Assembly: GCF_002174455.2 (NCBI RefSeq)
Contig: NZ_CP147246.1
Span: forward strand, 2,520,001-2,584,000
Source of the DNA: Enterococcus sp. 9D6_DIV0238
GTDB lineage: Bacteria > Bacillota > Bacilli > Lactobacillales > Enterococcaceae
Direction: 5' to 3'
Length of the DNA stretch: 64,000 nucleotides
Shown: one piece after another, positions 1 to 11,236 of the stretch
How the letters are laid out: every line of letters begins with the position of its first letter
Numbering within the stretch: position 1 is the stretch's first letter
Made by a program: the position numbers and the translations under genes
The notes under the pieces: generated by a model
What the model was told of the DNA's origin: nothing
Database searches by the model: none
The model's input: the letters and a program-made list of their open reading frames with translations, nothing else

Positions 1-74
1 GTGGCTGAAGAGGCGCCCCTGCTAAGGGTGTAGGTCGGGAAACCGGCGCGAGGGTTCAAATCCCTCCTTCTCCG
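1..74 (+). tRNA. tRNA-Ser(GCU), 5' truncated by window edge
   Basis: Anticodon loop CTGCTAA, a long variable arm and the T arm are present. The 3' acceptor strand CTTCTCC with discriminator G74 is visible, but its 5' partner lies before the window. No CCA is encoded. It is the first of nine closely spaced tRNAs, probably distal to an rRNA operon (inference). Confidence 0.9.
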
Positions 75-83
75 TTCCAAGTA

Positions 84-155
84 GGCCCGTTGGTCAAGCG
101 GTTAAGACACCGCCCTTTCACGGCGGTAACACGGGTTCGATTCCCGTACGGGTCA
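84..155 (+). tRNA. tRNA-Glu(UUC), copy 1
   Basis: Acceptor GGCCCGT pairs with ACGGGTC (one G-T pair). The anticodon loop contains TTC. The 72-nt gene looks identical to the second copy at 815-886. No CCA is encoded. Confidence 0.95.
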
Positions 156-173
156 TGTATATATTAATATTTC

Positions 174-263
174 GGAGGATTACCCAAGTCCGGCTGAAGG
201 GAACGGTCTTGAAAACCGTCAGGCGGGTAAAACCGTGCAAGGGTTCGAATCCCTTATCCTCCT
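174..263 (+). tRNA. tRNA-Ser(UGA)
   Basis: Acceptor GGAGGAT pairs with ATCCTCC. The anticodon loop holds TGA and the variable arm is long, as in class II serine tRNA. The base at the discriminator position reads T, whereas bacterial tRNA-Ser usually has G there. No CCA is encoded. Confidence 0.93.
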
Positions 264-269
264 TTATTG

Positions 270-312
270 ATGACCATGGTGAGTGAAGTATCCTTACTAG
301 TGATCACCAAGA
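270..312 (+). repeat. Solo copy of dispersed repeat A between tRNA genes
   Basis: The spacer between tRNA-Ser and tRNA-fMet carries GAGTGAAGTATCC followed by TTACTAGTGATCACC. The same core (GAGCGAAGT, then ACC, then TTACTAGTGAA, then CAC) recurs downstream of metK (23041-23370) and between the leuS T-box and leuS (38432-38740). The ends TGGTGA and TCACCA are inverted. Confidence 0.6.
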
Positions 313-346
313 GAAACACCTTTCTATAGTCTTTGACTATAATTAT

Positions 347-420
<74 letters not shown>

Positions 421-467
421 TTGCTTGAAAAAGCAAAAGTTATTAGTGACGCAACACAATAACGGAT

Positions 468-541
468 GGTTTGGTAGTTCAGCTGGTTAGAATGCCTGCC
501 TGTCACGCAGGAGGTCGCGGGTTCGAGTCCCGTCCAGACCG
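468..541 (+). tRNA. tRNA-Asp(GUC)
   Basis: Acceptor GGTTTGG pairs with CCAGACC (one T-G pair). The anticodon loop CTGTCAC contains GTC and the discriminator is G541, as expected for Asp. Confidence 0.95.
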
Positions 542-553
542 TTTTATATTTTT

Positions 554-626
554 GGCGCAGTAGCTCAGTTGGTAGAGCAACGGATTGAAGCTCCGTGTGT
601 CGGCAGTTCGATTCTGTCTTGCGCCA
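554..626 (+). tRNA. tRNA-Phe(GAA)
   Basis: Acceptor GGCGCAG pairs with TTGCGCC. The anticodon loop TTGAAGC contains GAA and the discriminator is A. Confidence 0.95.
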
Positions 627-643
627 TTTTTAAGAAGAAACAT

Positions 644-714
644 GCGGGTGTAGTTTAGTGGTAAAACCACAGCCTTCCAAGCTGTTGTCGCGAGTTCGAT
701 TCTCGTCACCCGCT
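644..714 (+). tRNA. tRNA-Gly(UCC)
   Basis: Acceptor GCGGGTG pairs with CACCCGC. The anticodon loop CTTCCAA contains TCC. The discriminator is T, normal for bacterial tRNA-Gly. Confidence 0.95.
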
Positions 715-726
715 TTTTTTCTTTAA

Positions 727-800
<74 letters not shown>

Positions 801-814
801 TAAAATTTTTATCT

Positions 815-886
815 GGCCCGTTGGTCAAGCGGTTAAGACACCGCCCTTTCACGGCGGTAACACGGGTTCGATTCCCGTACGGGTCA
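815..886 (+). tRNA. tRNA-Glu(UUC), copy 2
   Basis: Same 72-nt sequence as the tRNA at 84-155. It is the last tRNA before the cluster terminator. Confidence 0.95.
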
Positions 887-891
887 TAGTG

Positions 892-927
892 AAAGCATTT
901 AGTATTTTGCTAAATGCTTTTTTATTT
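892..927 (+). terminator. Terminator of the tRNA cluster
   Basis: Inverted repeat AAGCATTTAG / CTAAATGCTT with a short T-rich loop, followed by a T-rich tail. It lies directly after the last tRNA and before the bgl promoter. Confidence 0.85.
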
Positions 928-946
928 TATCTTTTAAATATTTTTA

Positions 947-983
947 TGAAAACGTTGACATTTTATTCTGTATAGGGTATCCT
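947..983 (+). promoter_or_regulatory. bgl promoter with overlapping cre site
   Basis: TGAAAACGTTGACA (947-960) matches the CcpA consensus TGWAANCGNTNWCA at every fixed position. Its last six bases are also a perfect -35 TTGACA (955-960). A 17-nt spacer leads to a candidate -10 TATCCT (978-983). CcpA binding here would block RNA polymerase directly, giving carbon catabolite repression of the bgl operon. Confidence 0.85.
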
Positions 984-1010
984 AGGTTTGTACTAGAAAG
1001 CTAAATAAAT

Positions 1011-1100
1011 GGATAGTGATTGTTTAAATACAAGCTAAACCTGATTTTTCTAAAGTAGAAGTGTATCTTCTTTTTTGGAAAGGTTGGGTTTTTCTTTTTT
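1011..1100 (+). promoter_or_regulatory. RAT element 1 and overlapping terminator (licT leader)
   Basis: The ribonucleic antiterminator runs from GGATAGTGATTGT through ACAAGCTAAACCT (1011-1042) and has a TTGT/ACAA inner stem. Its 3' AACCT (1038-1042) can instead pair with AGGTT (1081-1085), which is followed by a T-rich run. The two folds are mutually exclusive, the classic BglG/LicT arrangement. It precedes the antiterminator gene, so control is probably autogenous. Confidence 0.75.
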
Positions 1101-1143
1101 ACTATTAAAGGAGTGGGGTACTGTGTGAGAAGGGAGCGAAAAA

Positions 1144-1986
1144 ATGATTATTCAAAAAATTTTGAATAATAATGTTGTAATCACGTTGGATGCAAATGAT
1201 CAGGAACAAATTGTTATGGGGCGAGGAATAGCTTTTAAAAGAAAAATTGGAGACACTATATCCGAAGAACAAATAGATCAAGTTTTTCGTTTAGCTAACC
1301 AAGATACGTCGTTAAAGTTTCAAGAGTTATTAGGAGAATTGCCGCTAGAAGTTATGCAATTGTCGGATGAAGTTATCAAGTATGCAAAGACTAAGCTTGG
1401 TCGAAAATTGAATGATACAATCTTTATTTCGTTGACTGACCATCTTCATACAGCGTTAGAACGTGTGAAACAGGGAATCGAAGTGAAAAACTTTTTACTT
1501 TGGGATATCAAAAGGTTTTTCCCGGATGAGTTTTTTATTGGAAACAAGGCCTTAGAGATGGTAAAGGAAAAGTTTGATGTGCAGCTGCCAGAAGACGAAG
1601 CGGGTTTTATCGCATTACACCTTGTCAATGCTGGGATGGATGAAGAAGTTGGAAATGTGTATGAGTTGACCAAAATTATGCAGGAAATCACAAATATTGT
1701 TAAGTATCATTTTAAAGTTACGTTTAATGAAGATTCAGTTTATTTTTATCGTTTTAGCACTCATTTAAAATTTTTTTCATATCGATTATTGAATCATAAA
1801 GAGTTTCATGATGAAGAAGATGATGAATTATATGAAGTAATAAAAAGAAAATACCGAAATGCATACAACTGCGTAAATAAAATTGCTGATTTCTTAAAGG
1901 CTAATTATCATTATACAATTTCAAAAGAAGAAAAAATGTATCTAATTATTCATATCGCACGTGTAGTCCAAACAAATAGTGAATAA
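1144..1986 (+). CDS. licT: BglG/LicT-family transcriptional antiterminator
   Basis: RNA-binding antiterminator that stabilises RAT hairpins so that beta-glucoside genes are transcribed. The 280 aa comprise an N-terminal CAT RNA-binding domain (about 1-55) and two PTS regulation domains. The four conserved PRD histidines fall at H100 (TDH), H159 (IALH), H207 and H270 (IIHIAR), almost exactly the LicT positions. By family knowledge EII phosphorylates PRD1 to inactivate and HPr phosphorylates PRD2 to activate. The ATG follows GGGAGC. It heads an operon with the EII and GH1 genes. RATs sit before it, before the PTS gene and before the distant GH1 gene at 48798, so it may serve all three. Confidence 0.9.
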   Translation: MIIQKILNNNVVITLDANDQEQIVMGRGIAFKRKIGDTISEEQIDQVFRLANQDTSLKFQELLGELPLEVMQLSDEVIKYAKTKLGRKLNDTIFISLTDHLHTALERVKQGIEVKNFLLWDIKRFFPDEFFIGNKALEMVKEKFDVQLPEDEAGFIALHLVNAGMDEEVGNVYELTKIMQEITNIVKYHFKVTFNEDSVYFYRFSTHLKFFSYRLLNHKEFHDEEDDELYEVIKRKYRNAYNCVNKIADFLKANYHYTISKEEKMYLIIHIARVVQTNSE

Positions 1987-2047
1987 GATTATCAAATCTT
2001 TTAATAAAGAAAAATTGAAAGGTGGGTAGAAACGAGCAACATCCCTT

Positions 2048-4019
<1,972 letters not shown>

Positions 4020-4038
4020 AGAGTAAAATGAAATGAAG

Positions 4039-5530
<1,492 letters not shown>

Positions 5531-5547
5531 AAAAAGGAGGAGTTAAA

Positions 5548-6363
5548 ATGAAAAAAATTGTTAAACTATTAGGTGTGTTGATGTTAGGAGTATTGGTTGT
5601 TGCAGGGTGTGGTAATGGCGGAGCAAAAGAAGACGCCTCGGATGCTAAAAAAACGCCGGAAGAGTTAACTTTGTATATCGTTCGCCACGGAAAAACAATG
5701 TTGAATACAACAGATCGTGTTCAAGGATGGTCGGATGCAGTCTTGACAAAAGCTGGTGAAGAAGTTGTAACAGCAGCTGGTGTTGGGTTGAAAGATATTG
5801 AATTCCAAAATGCTTATAGTAGTGATAGTGGTCGTGCCATTCAAACTGCTAATCTAATCATTAAGGAAAATGAAAAATCGTCTGATTTAAAAGTAATTAC
5901 AGATGAGCGTTTAAGAGAGTTTAACTTTGGTACGTATGAAGGCGATCTAAATCATACAATGTGGCAAGATATTGCTGACGACCAAGGTGTAACCTTAGAA
6001 GAGTTCATGAAAAACATGACACCAGAATCATTTGCAAACAGTGTCGCAAAACTTGACGCTAAAAATGTAGAAGAAGCGAAAATCAACTGGCCAGCAGAAG
6101 ATTATGAAACGATTACGACAAGACTTAAAGCAGGTGTTGAAGATATCGTAGAAAAAGAAATGAAGAACCCAGGTAGTGGGAATGTTTTGATCACCTCTCA
6201 TGGTTTGAGTATCTCTGCTTTATTAGATACATTGTTTGATGACTTCAAAATCCCAGAAGGTGGATTGAAAAATGCTAGTGTATGTACAGTGAAATATAAA
6301 GACGGAAAATATACATTAGATAAAGTCAATGACCTAAGCTACGTTGAAGCTGGAGAAAAATAA
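5548..6363 (+). CDS. Lipoprotein of the histidine phosphatase superfamily
   Basis: The 271-aa precursor has a signal peptide with lipobox VVAGC (Cys21), so it should be tethered outside the membrane. The mature part is a phosphoglycerate-mutase-like (branch 2H) domain: the phospho-acceptor His47 is in YIVRHGKT, and a second catalytic His is in ITSHG near residue 217. The substrate cannot be named. It begins 17 nt after the GH1 stop with a strong AAAGGAGG, so it is probably co-transcribed with the bgl genes. A surface-exposed phosphatase ending a beta-glucoside PTS operon is unusual. Confidence 0.85.
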   Translation: MKKIVKLLGVLMLGVLVVAGCGNGGAKEDASDAKKTPEELTLYIVRHGKTMLNTTDRVQGWSDAVLTKAGEEVVTAAGVGLKDIEFQNAYSSDSGRAIQTANLIIKENEKSSDLKVITDERLREFNFGTYEGDLNHTMWQDIADDQGVTLEEFMKNMTPESFANSVAKLDAKNVEEAKINWPAEDYETITTRLKAGVEDIVEKEMKNPGSGNVLITSHGLSISALLDTLFDDFKIPEGGLKNASVCTVKYKDGKYTLDKVNDLSYVEAGEK

Positions 6364-6370
6364 TTTGGAT

Positions 6371-6412
6371 AAGGTTGAAACAATTTATTTCGATTGTTTC
6401 AACCTTATTTTC
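6371..6412 (+). terminator. Terminator of the bgl operon
   Basis: A 13-bp perfect stem, AAGGTTGAAACAA / TTGTTTCAACCTT, ends in a short T-rich tail. It lies directly after the lipoprotein phosphatase stop and supports that gene being last in the operon. Confidence 0.85.
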
Positions 6413-6454
6413 TATAAAATGCTGGGAAAAAGGCAATACAGATAAATTTTTGTG

Positions 6455-6460
6455 TATAAT
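6455..6460 (+). promoter_or_regulatory. -10 element for the tyrosine phosphatase gene
   Basis: A perfect TATAAT lies 34 nt before ATG 6494. No good -35 is apparent. Its position argues against the longer reading frame starting at 6452, which would begin inside the promoter. Confidence 0.55.
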
Positions 6461-6493
6461 GAAAGTAAGAAAAAAGGGAAAAGGTGGGTAATT

Positions 6494-7255
6494 ATGGTAA
6501 CTATTACAAATTTTAGAGACATTGGCGGAATTAAAAATAAAGAAGGAAAGAAACTTAAAACAGATGTATTTCTAAGATCAGGCGAATTATCCAGTCTGAC
6601 GAAAGAAGACGAACAGCGTTTAGAAAAAAAATATCATTTAGGGAAAATCATCGATTTAAGAAGTGAGTTGGAAGTAGAAGAACGACCAGATATGTCTGTT
6701 CCGAAGTCTGAGTACATTCATATAGATATCTTAGAAGATATTCAAGATGAGGGCGCATCAATAGGAGACTTTGTTAAAATCGGTTCTCCAGAGAAATCTG
6801 CTTCTTATATGGCAAAACTCTATGGAGATATTGCTTTGAATACGACTTCTCAAAAAGGCTATAATAAATTTTTTGAAGAAATTTTAGCATTACAGGAACA
6901 AGAAAGTATTTTATTCCATTGTTTTGCAGGAAAAGACCGTACAGGAATCGCCGCAGCACTTGTTCTAGAAACACTAAATGTCTCTAGAAAAGAGATTTAC
7001 ACAGATTATTTAAAGACAAATGAGTTAAGAAAGAAAGAAAATGCAATGATTTTAGAACAAGCTAGAAAAACAAATTTGGAGGAAGCAAATTTGGAAGCAT
7101 TGCATGTTGCCTTGAATGTAGATAGCAGTTATTTAGATAATTTTTATCAAACTGTAGAAGCTCAGTACGGTGATATTTCTACCTATTTGAAACAAGCGAT
7201 CGGTTTAGATAAAGGAACAATAGAAATCTTGAATCACCGCTTTCTGTTAGCATAA
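6494..7255 (+). CDS. Tyrosine/dual-specificity protein phosphatase family protein
   Basis: A 253-aa soluble protein of the bacterial Y_phosphatase3 type. The N-terminal NFRDIGG motif is typical of this group. The P-loop HCFAGKDRTG carries the nucleophile Cys143 and Arg149 (CX5R). Members act on phosphotyrosine, and some on phosphoinositides; the substrate here is unknown. ATG 6494 is chosen for the AAGGTGGG ribosome site just upstream. The next gene starts 22 nt downstream, so the two are probably co-transcribed. Confidence 0.85.
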   Translation: MVTITNFRDIGGIKNKEGKKLKTDVFLRSGELSSLTKEDEQRLEKKYHLGKIIDLRSELEVEERPDMSVPKSEYIHIDILEDIQDEGASIGDFVKIGSPEKSASYMAKLYGDIALNTTSQKGYNKFFEEILALQEQESILFHCFAGKDRTGIAAALVLETLNVSRKEIYTDYLKTNELRKKENAMILEQARKTNLEEANLEALHVALNVDSSYLDNFYQTVEAQYGDISTYLKQAIGLDKGTIEILNHRFLLA

Positions 7256-7277
7256 AAATTAGATAGGGAGAGTATCT

Positions 7278-7760
7278 ATGACTAAAAAGCAACACATTGA
7301 GCTGTTGAATCGCTGTATCGAAATTTCGCAAGCAGCTAGAGAACATGGGAACACGCCATTTGGTGCGTTATTAGCAGACAAAGAAGGAAACATTCTTTTG
7401 GAGCAGGAGAATATCGAGATCACAGAAAAAATCTGTACCGGACATGCTGAAACAACGTTAGCGGCGAGAGCATCCCAGCACTACAGCAAAGAGTTTTTAT
7501 GGGAATGCACGTTGTATACAACCGCAGAGCCCTGTGCAATGTGTACCGGAGCGATTTATTGGGGAAATATTGGCACGATCGTTTATGCAATGACAGAAAA
7601 ACGCTTATTAGAGCTAACGGGAGATAATGAGCAAAATCCAACATTTGATTTACCATCAGAAGAAATCATCAAACATGGACAAAAAGATATTCAAATCATT
7701 GGGCCTTTTCCAGAAATCGAGACAGCAGCTGCTGCTGTCCACCAAGGCTATTGGGATTGA
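7278..7760 (+). CDS. Nucleoside/base deaminase (CMP/dCMP-deaminase fold)
   Basis: A zinc-dependent deaminase of 160 aa. Zinc ligands and proton shuttle are His56-Ala-Glu58 (GHAETT) and Cys86/Cys89 (PCAMC), with TPFGALLAD at the substrate pocket. The length and PCAMCTGAIYW motif fit guanine- or cytosine-deaminase-like enzymes; a tRNA adenosine deaminase is less likely because TadA usually lies near dnaX. The RBS is GGGAG. It probably shares a transcript with the phosphatase gene upstream. Confidence 0.8.
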   Translation: MTKKQHIELLNRCIEISQAAREHGNTPFGALLADKEGNILLEQENIEITEKICTGHAETTLAARASQHYSKEFLWECTLYTTAEPCAMCTGAIYWGNIGTIVYAMTEKRLLELTGDNEQNPTFDLPSEEIIKHGQKDIQIIGPFPEIETAAAAVHQGYWD

Positions 7761-7877
7761 ATTTTATAGAGGTGGAAGCAGCATTGTTCAGCTCTTGATG
7801 CTTTAGTATTTATAATTTTGGTAGATGATCTGATCGAAGCTTAGCACAGTAGTAGTGTTTATTCGATGCTGAAAGAG

Positions 7878-7919
7878 CTGGGGCATAGCTCATAGAATGA
7901 TGTCCCAGTTCCTTTTTTT
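7878..7919 (+). terminator. Terminator after the deaminase gene
   Basis: CTGGGGCAT (7878-7886) pairs with ATGTCCCAG (7900-7908) with one G-T pair, followed by a run of seven T. The GGGACAT/CCCAG stem resembles the repeat B terminators elsewhere in the window. Confidence 0.75.
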
Positions 7920-7959
7920 ACGATCATTATCTAAAAAATCAGAATTTTCTAAAATATCA

Positions 7960-7990
7960 TTGACTTATCTAAACGTTAAGGTAATAATAA
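7960..7990 (+). promoter_or_regulatory. Cupin-gene promoter with a palindromic operator in its spacer
   Basis: -35 TTGACT (7960-7965) and -10 candidates in TAATAATAA (7982-7990) flank an imperfect 20-bp dyad at 7965-7984 centred on AACGTT, with TTATCTA on the left mirrored by AAGGTAA on the right. A palindrome in a long (up to 19-nt) spacer is the layout of MerR-family promoters. No MerR gene is present in the window. Confidence 0.5.
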
Positions 7991-8021
7991 AAAAATAACC
8001 AAAAAAGGAGCTGGAAAAGAA

Positions 8022-8339
8022 ATGATTATTAAACCGACATTGCCCCAAGAAATGACGATTTTTTTTGATACAGAAAATCAGCCGAATGACAAAGTCCAAA
8101 TGGGATTGATCGTTTTACAACCAGGAGAAAAACGACCTCTAGAAGGATTTGCTAGACATGAGCAGGATGAATATTCTTATGTGGTATCAGGGAAAGCACA
8201 TACGATCTTAGAAGATGGGCAAGATCTAGTAGGAAAACCAGGCGATGCACAATTGATCGAAGCTGGAGAGGGACATATCAATTATAATGACGGAGATGAG
8301 CCTGCTGTCGTTGTTTGGATGTTAGTTGAACGCACATAA
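8022..8339 (+). CDS. Small cupin-domain protein
   Basis: A single-domain beta-barrel protein of 105 aa. Cupin motif 1 is seen as FARHEQDEYSYVVSG and motif 2 as PGDAQLIEAGEGH, giving the usual metal-binding His/Glu/His set. No signal peptide. Cupins of this size are sugar- or metabolite-binding or isomerase-like, and the function cannot be specified. Strong AAAAGGAGCTGG RBS. The oligopeptide-binding lipoprotein gene starts 22 nt after its stop and may be co-transcribed. Confidence 0.75.
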   Translation: MIIKPTLPQEMTIFFDTENQPNDKVQMGLIVLQPGEKRPLEGFARHEQDEYSYVVSGKAHTILEDGQDLVGKPGDAQLIEAGEGHINYNDGDEPAVVVWMLVERT

Positions 8340-8361
8340 AAAAGTAATGAAGGAGAAATGT

Positions 8362-9996
8362 ATGAAAAAAATAATTCAATCAATTATTGGAATGACTGTG
8401 ATGGTGACGATCATTTCAGGATGTTCTGGAACAAAACAAGAAGATGCAGCAAAAACGACACCGCTTCGGTTGATGTCGGCTTCTGAGCTGACAACCTTAG
8501 ATACTTCTGTAATGTTGGATTTTCCTGATGCTATTGTGCAAACAGCAGCATTTGAAGGTCTTTATGCTTTGGATGATAAGGATCAATTGATTCCAGCAGC
8601 TGCTAAAGAGATGCCTGAAATATCTGAAGATGGTAAAACATATACGATCAAATTAAGAGAAGATGCAAAATGGAGCAATGATGATCCTGTAACAGCGAAA
8701 GATTTTGAATATGCCTGGAAAAAGATGATCGATCCAGAAAATGGTTATGTTTATAGTTTTTTAGTTAAAGATACGATCCTGAATGCAGAGGATATTTCTG
8801 AGGGGAAAAAACCTGTCGAAGAACTTGGAGTCAAAGCAATCGATGATCAGACTTTAGAGGTCAAATTGAAAGAAGCAAAACCATACTTTACCTCAGTTTT
8901 AGCTTTTCCAACTTTCTTCCCGCAAAATCAAAAGGTTGTAGAGGAATTAGGGACAGATTACGGTACAACTAGTGAGAACGTTGTGTATAATGGTCCGTTT
9001 ATTGTTGAAAACTGGAAACAGACAGATTTAAGCTGGGATCTAAAGAAAAATGAAAACTACTGGGATCATGAAAATGTAAAATCGGATAGTATTCATTATG
9101 AAGTAATCAAAGAAGCATCGACTGCTTTAAATTTATTTGAAGATGGTCAGCTGGATGTTGCGACGATCACAGGCGAATTAGCTAAACAAAATCAAAGCAA
9201 TCCAGATTATCACTCTTATCCAACAGCAACAATGAATTATATTCGTTTGAATCAAAAACGAAAAGGGAAAGATACCCCATTAAAAAATGAAAATCTAAGA
9301 AAAGCTCTGGCACTTGGTATCGATAAAGAAAATCTGGTCAATAATATTATTGCGGATGGATCAAAACCTTTGTATGGCGCAGTGACAGAAGGTTTTGTCA
9401 GCAATCCTGAAACAGGTGTCGATTTTAGAGAAGAAGCCGGAGATTTGATGACTTATAATGAAAAAGCAGCACTTAGTTATTGGGAGCAAGCTAAAAAAGA
9501 ACTAGGGGATAACATCACGATCGACTTGATGGTAACGGATGATGGTTCGTATAAAAAAATGGGAGAAAGCTTACAAGGTAGCTTAGAAAAACTATTTTCT
9601 GGGTTAACGATCAATGTTACAGCTTTACCAACAGAAACTGCCTTAAATTTGAGTAGAGAAAGTGATTATGACATGTTTCTGATTTATTGGACACCAGACT
9701 ACCAAGATCCGATTTCTACACTAAATATGCTGCGAAGCGGAAATGACCGTAATTACTCAAATCCAACGTATGATGCATTGCTGGATGACGCTTCACAAAA
9801 ATATGCCACAGAATTACAAAAACGCTGGGAAACATTGATTGCCGCCGAAAAGGAAGCAATCGAAGAAACTGCTGGAATGATCATAATCAGTCAAAATCAG
9901 CAATCTGTTTTACAAAATCCACAGGTCAAAGGTCTGAGCTATCATACTTTTGCTGCACCATTGACACTAAAAAATGTCTATAAAGAAACAAAATAA
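8362..9996 (+). CDS. Oligopeptide ABC transporter substrate-binding lipoprotein (OppA family)
   Basis: The 544-aa precursor has lipobox IISGC and a full SBP_bac_5 domain that binds peptides outside the cell. Family patterns such as LTTLDTSV, FEGLYALDD, KLREDAKWSN and YAWKKM are present. ATG 8362 follows AGGAGA; an in-frame ATG at 8326 lies inside the cupin gene and has no ribosome site. No permease or ATPase genes are adjacent, so it is an orphan binding protein that must use a distant Opp permease, or it may bind a peptide signal. Confidence 0.9.
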   Translation: MKKIIQSIIGMTVMVTIISGCSGTKQEDAAKTTPLRLMSASELTTLDTSVMLDFPDAIVQTAAFEGLYALDDKDQLIPAAAKEMPEISEDGKTYTIKLREDAKWSNDDPVTAKDFEYAWKKMIDPENGYVYSFLVKDTILNAEDISEGKKPVEELGVKAIDDQTLEVKLKEAKPYFTSVLAFPTFFPQNQKVVEELGTDYGTTSENVVYNGPFIVENWKQTDLSWDLKKNENYWDHENVKSDSIHYEVIKEASTALNLFEDGQLDVATITGELAKQNQSNPDYHSYPTATMNYIRLNQKRKGKDTPLKNENLRKALALGIDKENLVNNIIADGSKPLYGAVTEGFVSNPETGVDFREEAGDLMTYNEKAALSYWEQAKKELGDNITIDLMVTDDGSYKKMGESLQGSLEKLFSGLTINVTALPTETALNLSRESDYDMFLIYWTPDYQDPISTLNMLRSGNDRNYSNPTYDALLDDASQKYATELQKRWETLIAAEKEAIEETAGMIIISQNQQSVLQNPQVKGLSYHTFAAPLTLKNVYKETK

Positions 9997-10015
9997 AAAT
10001 CTAAGGATAGAGTGT

Positions 10016-10186
10016 TTGAGACATAACTCTGTAAGTCATATCCTAGACATTTGAAATCCAGATAAACGGTGGGAGCAGAAGCAATCCCTTCGGAAATAAG
10101 CCAGAATTCTCAAAAATTTGAAGAACAATTTTTGAGAATTCTTTCTTATTTCTTGGGATTAAACACTTCTGTCCCATCCTTTTTTA
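10016..10186 (+). repeat. Repeat B copy 1: long fold-back terminator element
   Basis: Nested inverted repeats: AGAATTCTCAAAAATT at 10103-10118 matches 10127-10142 perfectly (16 bp); outside it are AAATAAG/CTTATTT, AATCCC/GGGATT and GGGAGCAGAAG/CTTCTGTCCC, with a final T-run. The left half is the reverse complement of the element at 53551-53656, so the same repeat sits in opposite orientations. It also acts as terminator of the oppA-like gene. Confidence 0.8.
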
Positions 10187-10256
10187 GTGCAGAATAATAT
10201 CTGAATCTTCATTCTCGTTGTATGATAGAGCTATAGAATATCAGGAGGGTGAGGAT

Positions 10257-10958
10257 ATGACGCGACATACCCATGAAAAGCAGACCGAAGTGAATGAAAT
10301 GCTGCTGAAAAACGTCGAAGAAGAAATTCGACAATTTATTTTGAAACAACGACCAGATTTAACAGAAGATTCCTATATACTTTTTCACGAATTATTGAAT
10401 TACCGTCTGGATTATATGAAAATAATGATAAAAAGTGATTCTATGATAATGGAAAAACTAAATGAAAGCATTGTTCAAACAATTAAAAATAATGAAACGA
10501 TATCCAATAATCTGAATACGACTGTAGAAAAAAATTTAACTATTGGACAAAAAACAGCAGATGCTATTGCCAAATTTGGCGGCAGCTGGCCATTTATTTT
10601 CATTTTTATCATCGTTTTAGTTGTTTGGATCATCCTTAATTCAACACAACTATTGGGGAAACCTTTTGATAGATATCCGTTTATTTTATTGAATCTCGCA
10701 TTGTCTTGTTTAGCTGCGATTCAAGCGCCAGTGATTATGATGAGCCAAAATCGTCAAGAAGCAAGAGATCGTGAGCAGGCCAATAATGACTATAAAGTAA
10801 ATCTAAAAGCTGAAATCGAAGTCAATCTGCTGCATGAGAAAATGGACTATCTAATCAATAGCCAATGGCAGCACTTGGTTCAAATGCAGCATATTCAAAT
10901 TGAATTACTAAGTGAATTGCAAGAGCAAGTAAGTGAAATGAATAAAAAGAAGGAATGA
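10257..10958 (+). CDS. DUF1003 family membrane protein
   Basis: A 233-aa protein. Two TM helices lie near residues 108-130 and 140-165, joined by a short loop with FDRYPF, and the conserved PVIMMSQNRQEARDR stretch follows; this is the DUF1003 core. The C-terminal 70 residues are charged and probably coiled coil (NDYKVNLKAEIEVNLLHEKM). The function of the family is unknown. ATG 10257 has the strong site AGGAGGGTGAGG; the TTG at 10218 overlaps a TATGAT promoter element. It is flanked by terminators and so is probably a single-gene transcript. Confidence 0.85.
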   Translation: MTRHTHEKQTEVNEMLLKNVEEEIRQFILKQRPDLTEDSYILFHELLNYRLDYMKIMIKSDSMIMEKLNESIVQTIKNNETISNNLNTTVEKNLTIGQKTADAIAKFGGSWPFIFIFIIVLVVWIILNSTQLLGKPFDRYPFILLNLALSCLAAIQAPVIMMSQNRQEARDREQANNDYKVNLKAEIEVNLLHEKMDYLINSQWQHLVQMQHIQIELLSELQEQVSEMNKKKE

Positions 10959-11040
10959 ACTAATGTAATTCAAACGATTATATTTATATTTTTGGAAAAT
11001 AATATAAATAACTTTGTTTAATATTGAAAAAAATAGAGAA

Positions 11041-11083
11041 AAGCTCAAAAACCGCTATATATGTGGCTAAATGGGCTTTTTTT
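11041..11083 (+). terminator. Terminator after the DUF1003 gene
   Basis: AAGCTCA / TGGGCTT with an inner CCGC/GTGG stem and a following T7 run. Confidence 0.75.
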
Positions 11084-11236
11084 GTTGCTGTAGTTTAAAA
11101 AAAATAGGTGTAAGAATGAAAAAAATGACAAAAAAATCCATTTTAATAGCATATTACTTGATATAAAAGATTAAGGGAGACTATAATAAATATAAGTCAG
11201 TGTTTTAACTGCTTAGTTATGGGAGGAGAGAGCATT

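Noticed and set aside
503..709. 68-codon minus-strand reading frame
   Set aside because: It lies across the Asp, Phe and Gly tRNA genes, which fully explain the sequence.
1986..2005. Terminator between licT and bglP (AGATT/AATCT)
   Set aside because: The stem is only five to six bp with little T-run; too weak to call.
11116..11166. 16-codon frame beginning MKKMTKKS
   Set aside because: Very short, weak ribosome site and no context; likely chance in AT-rich DNA.
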